Shown here: positions 6,032-8,516 of the stretch, piece by piece | How the letters are laid out: each line of letters begins with the position of its first letter | How positions within the stretch are numbered: the first letter of the stretch is position 1 | NCBI RefSeq assembly: GCF_947254095.1 | Contig: NZ_CAMYBV010000030.1 | Location: 1-8,516, forward strand | Direction: 5' to 3' | DNA from: an uncultured Mobiluncus sp. | Lineage (GTDB): Bacteria > Actinomycetota > Actinomycetes > Actinomycetales > Actinomycetaceae | Length of the DNA: 8,516 nt | Position numbers and translations under genes: made by a program | The notes under the pieces: generated by a model | Told to the model about the DNA's origin: nothing | Seen by the model: only the letters and a program-made list of their open reading frames with translations | Database searches by the model: none

Positions 6032-7564
6032 GTGCGTATAGGAATACCGAGAGAGCCCGCAGAAGGGCAAAAACTGGTATCCGCCACACCTGACACCGTA
6101 GGCAAACTGATTAAGTTGGGCTATGAGGTAATCGTCGAAGCCGGAGCAGGCGCCGACGCATCGTACCCTGACCAGCTTTATCGCGACGCCGGTGCCGAAG
6201 TGGTGGGACCGCAGGAAGTTTGGCAGGCAGACATTGTCACGACTTTGGACACCCCGCCGGAAGACAAAATTGACCAGCTGCGTGAAGGCAACGTGCTGAT
6301 TTCACGCCTCGGGGTGCGCATCCACCCCGAAATCGCCGAAGTGTTCGCTAAACGCAACGTGACCGCGATTTCGATGGACGCAGTGCCGCGGATTACCCGC
6401 GCTCAGGCGATGGACGTGCTGTCCTCGATGGCAAACATCGCTGGTTACCGCGCGGTTATCGAAGCTGCTAACGCTTTCGGGCGCTTGTTTACCGGTCAAG
6501 TTACCGCCGCCGGCAAGATGCCTCCCGCTAAGGTTTACGTTATCGGCGCTGGTGTCGCCGGGCTGGCAGCCATCGGCACCGCGAACTCGATGGGTGCCAT
6601 CGTCCAAGCTACTGACGTGCGTGCCGCCGCTGCCGAACAGGTGGAGTCCATGGGAGCTGAGTTCGTGGAGATTCCCGCTCCAGCCCAGGAATCCTCCGAC
6701 GGCTACGCCAAGGAAATGAACGAGGATCAGGCCAAAGCGGCCCTGAAACTCTATACCGAGCAGGCGGCCGCTTCCGACATCGTCATTACGACCGCCCAGA
6801 TTCCGGGCCGTCCCGCCCCGCTGTTGCTCACTGCCGAAGCGGTGGGGGGCATGAAGCCCGGTTCTGTCATTGTGGACATGGCGGGCGGCAACTGCGAACT
6901 GACCAAGGCAGGCGAAGTCATCGTCACCGACAACGGCGTGACCATCATCGGATTTACTGACCTCGCCAACCGCCTGCCCGGCCAGGCCTCCCAGCTCTAC
7001 GGGCAAAACATTGTGAACCTCATGAAACTTATGACCCCGGAAAAGGACGGCACCATCGTCTTTAACCTGGAGGACGAGGTCGTGCGGGCCATCACTATTG
7101 CCCACGAAAAGGACGTGTTGTGGCCCCCGCCGCCCATTTCGGTCTCGGCGGCCCCGGCCAAGCCCGCCCCCGGCGCAGGTGCGCCCGCGGCTGCCGCTCC
7201 GGAAAAGCCGAAGTCCCACGCTATGCGGAACTTCTGGATTTTCGTGGCGGCCGTGCTGGGCATTGCCTTGGTCGCGGTGACACCGTTCTCGATGCTGCCC
7301 TACTACATAATTTTGGCGCTGGCGATTGTGGCCGGGTTCTACGTCATTACCAACGTGACCCACTCGCTGCACACCCCGCTGATGAGCGAAACGAACGCGA
7401 TTTCGGGCATCATTCTGGTTGGTGCGATTCTGTCGCTGGCCCAATCGACCTCGTGGATTGTGACGGGTCTGGCGGGTCTGGCCATCCTCATTGCTTCTAT
7501 CAACATTTTCGGCGGTTTCTTTGTGACCCACCGAATGCTCAAGATGTTCCAGAAGGAGGACTAA
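6032..7564 (+). CDS. pntA: NAD(P) transhydrogenase subunit alpha, full-length (domain I plus four membrane helices)
   Basis: PntA is the NAD(H)-binding subunit of the membrane transhydrogenase, which couples inward proton flow to hydride transfer from NADH to NADP+. At 510 residues it equals the E. coli protein in length. Domain I opens with MRIGIPRE. Residues R120, Q125, D128 and S131 (PRITRAQAMDVLSS) match the nicotinamide-site R127/Q132/D135/S138 of Rhodospirillum rubrum domain I. The Rossmann loop is GAGVAG (172-177), and D195 at the end of the next strand fits NAD rather than NADP. A Pro/Ala-rich linker (about 366-397) leads to four helices from residue 400, with the conserved VTHSLHTPLMS and NAISGI segments. 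Many actinobacteria, such as mycobacteria, split this subunit into pntAa and pntAb; here it is fused. pntB follows after 3 bases. Confidence 0.97.
   Translation: MRIGIPREPAEGQKLVSATPDTVGKLIKLGYEVIVEAGAGADASYPDQLYRDAGAEVVGPQEVWQADIVTTLDTPPEDKIDQLREGNVLISRLGVRIHPEIAEVFAKRNVTAISMDAVPRITRAQAMDVLSSMANIAGYRAVIEAANAFGRLFTGQVTAAGKMPPAKVYVIGAGVAGLAAIGTANSMGAIVQATDVRAAAAEQVESMGAEFVEIPAPAQESSDGYAKEMNEDQAKAALKLYTEQAAASDIVITTAQIPGRPAPLLLTAEAVGGMKPGSVIVDMAGGNCELTKAGEVIVTDNGVTIIGFTDLANRLPGQASQLYGQNIVNLMKLMTPEKDGTIVFNLEDEVVRAITIAHEKDVLWPPPPISVSAAPAKPAPGAGAPAAAAPEKPKSHAMRNFWIFVAAVLGIALVAVTPFSMLPYYIILALAIVAGFYVITNVTHSLHTPLMSETNAISGIILVGAILSLAQSTSWIVTGLAGLAILIASINIFGGFFVTHRMLKMFQKED
7553..7559 (+). promoter_or_regulatory. 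Strong ribosome binding site of pntB inside the pntA 3' end
   Basis: AAGGAGG lies 8 bases before ATG 7568 and overlaps the last codons of pntA. It favours ATG 7568 over the later in-frame ATG at residue 18, and so supports the N-terminal extension of PntB. Confidence 0.85.
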
Positions 7565-7567
7565 GCC

Positions 7568-8516
7568 ATGTTGCACACACTTGTGAATTTTGCCGCTAAC
7601 GCGACTGACCACGCCGACATGACCACCCTCGCCTACTGGAGCGATCACGTCGAATACTTCGCTTACCTCATCGCTGCCCTGCTGTTCATCATGGCTTTGG
7701 CGGGTCTGTCTAACCAGACCACCGCCCTGCGCGGCAACAAGTTCGGTATCGCCGGCATGAGCATCGCGCTCGTGTCGATTATCTTTGTCGCCCTGACGGC
7801 CACCCCGCCGGCAAACGCCGTGACCCACGTCGGTCAAACCGCCTCTATCCTGGCAGGATGTATGCTGCTGGGGGCGATTATCGGCTTGTGGAAAGCCAAG
7901 AACGTGAAGATGACGGGAATGCCCGAACTCATCGCCCTGTTGCACTCGTTTGTGGGTCTGGCGGCGGTGCTGGTCGGGTTCAACACTTTCATGGAACTTT
8001 CGGCCACCGATAACGCGGAAACCGTGCGCGACATGGGTTTCCATCTGGGCGAAGTCGGGATTGGCATCTTTATCGGCGCGGTGACCTTCACCGGGTCCAT
8101 CATTGCCTACCTGAAGTTGTCGGCCAAGATTAAAGGCAAGCCGTTGATGCTGCCGGCGCGTAACTTCCTGAATATCCTGATGATTTTGGCGGTTATCGCC
8201 ATGATTGTGTGGATGATTGTGTCCAAGCGCACGGACCCGGCCGGTGCCGATGCTGCTCTGCTCCAGCAGCAGTGGATTGCTTTGGGTGTTCTGACCGCGA
8301 TTTCCCTGGTGCTCGGTTTGCACCTGGTGGCCGCTATTGGCGGCGGGGATATGCCGGTGGTCGTGTCCATGCTGAACTCATACTCCGGCTGGGCGGCTGC
8401 GGCGGCGGGCTTTATGCTGTCCAACCCGCTGTTGATCATTGTCGGCGCCCTGGTCGGTTCCTCCGGTGCGTTCCTGTCCTACATCATGTGTAAAGGCATG
8501 GGCCGCTCGTTTATCT
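7568..8516 (+). CDS. pntB: NAD(P) transhydrogenase subunit beta (partial, 3' end outside window)
   Basis: The frame is open for 316 codons to the window edge, about two thirds of the usual 460 or so. PntB supplies most of the proton channel (domain II) and the NADP(H)-binding domain III; domain III lies beyond the window. Visible hallmarks are GNKFGIAGM, PELIALLHSFVGLAAVLVGFN and the segment DMPVVVSMLNSYSGW, then GALVGSSGAFLSYIM. H126 should correspond to the E. coli proton-path residue His91. The region is a chain of hydrophobic helices from about residue 33 onwards. Compared with E. coli PntB as I recall it, there are about 23 extra residues before the first helix and about 12 more between the early helices (around ATPPANAVTHVG). 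The gene is translationally close to pntA, with a 3-base gap and the ribosome site inside pntA. Confidence 0.97.
   Translation, partial: MLHTLVNFAANATDHADMTTLAYWSDHVEYFAYLIAALLFIMALAGLSNQTTALRGNKFGIAGMSIALVSIIFVALTATPPANAVTHVGQTASILAGCMLLGAIIGLWKAKNVKMTGMPELIALLHSFVGLAAVLVGFNTFMELSATDNAETVRDMGFHLGEVGIGIFIGAVTFTGSIIAYLKLSAKIKGKPLMLPARNFLNILMILAVIAMIVWMIVSKRTDPAGADAALLQQQWIALGVLTAISLVLGLHLVAAIGGGDMPVVVSMLNSYSGWAAAAAGFMLSNPLLIIVGALVGSSGAFLSYIMCKGMGRSFI

Noticed and set aside
6302..8323. A 673-codon open frame on the minus strand opposite pntA and pntB
   Set aside because: It lies entirely antisense to two unmistakable genes, crosses their junction, is rich in His/Gln/Arg/Gly as expected for an antisense shadow, and shows no recognisable domain or signal.

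Overview
The window looks like a chromosomal segment from a Gram-positive actinobacterium. The DNA is moderately GC-rich. It encodes a secreted protease with cell-wall-binding type 2 repeats, an MmpL-type exporter and a DUF4282 membrane protein, two of its plus-strand genes start with GTG, and at least one gene appears leaderless. My best guess is the family Actinomycetaceae (Mobiluncus-like), because such repeat proteins are common there; this rests on recall and nothing in the window proves it.

Layout. (1) 1-1726, minus strand: 5' part of a secreted serine protease with cell-wall-binding repeats. It has no stop in the window and runs off the left edge. (2) 1727-1842: a 116-base divergent intergenic region in which neither flanking gene has a convincing Shine-Dalgarno site. 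(3) 1843-5097, plus: an RND/MmpL-family exporter of 1084 residues carrying a very regular Ala/Gly-rich heptad domain of about 280 residues in its first extracytoplasmic loop. (4) 5229-5939, plus: a DUF4282 two-helix membrane protein with a Pro/Gln-rich N-terminal tail. (5) 6032-7564 and 7568-8516, plus: pntA and the first two thirds of pntB, the proton-translocating NAD(P) transhydrogenase, as a tight operon that runs off the right edge. No intergenic stretch exceeds about 130 bases. I saw no RNA gene, insertion sequence, CRISPR array or attachment site.

The left half is an envelope-facing cluster: a wall-anchored protease, a probable envelope exporter and a small membrane protein. The right half is core redox metabolism: PntAB uses the proton gradient to drive NADPH formation from NADH. 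I see no functional link between the halves.

The most unusual element is the heptad domain of the exporter. It reads as two arms of exactly 17 heptads (119 residues each) separated by a 19-residue Gly-containing linker that shifts the heptad phase. Alanine occupies one core position in 33 of 34 heptads. This is the pattern expected of a long antiparallel Alacoil hairpin projecting from the membrane towards or through the cell wall.
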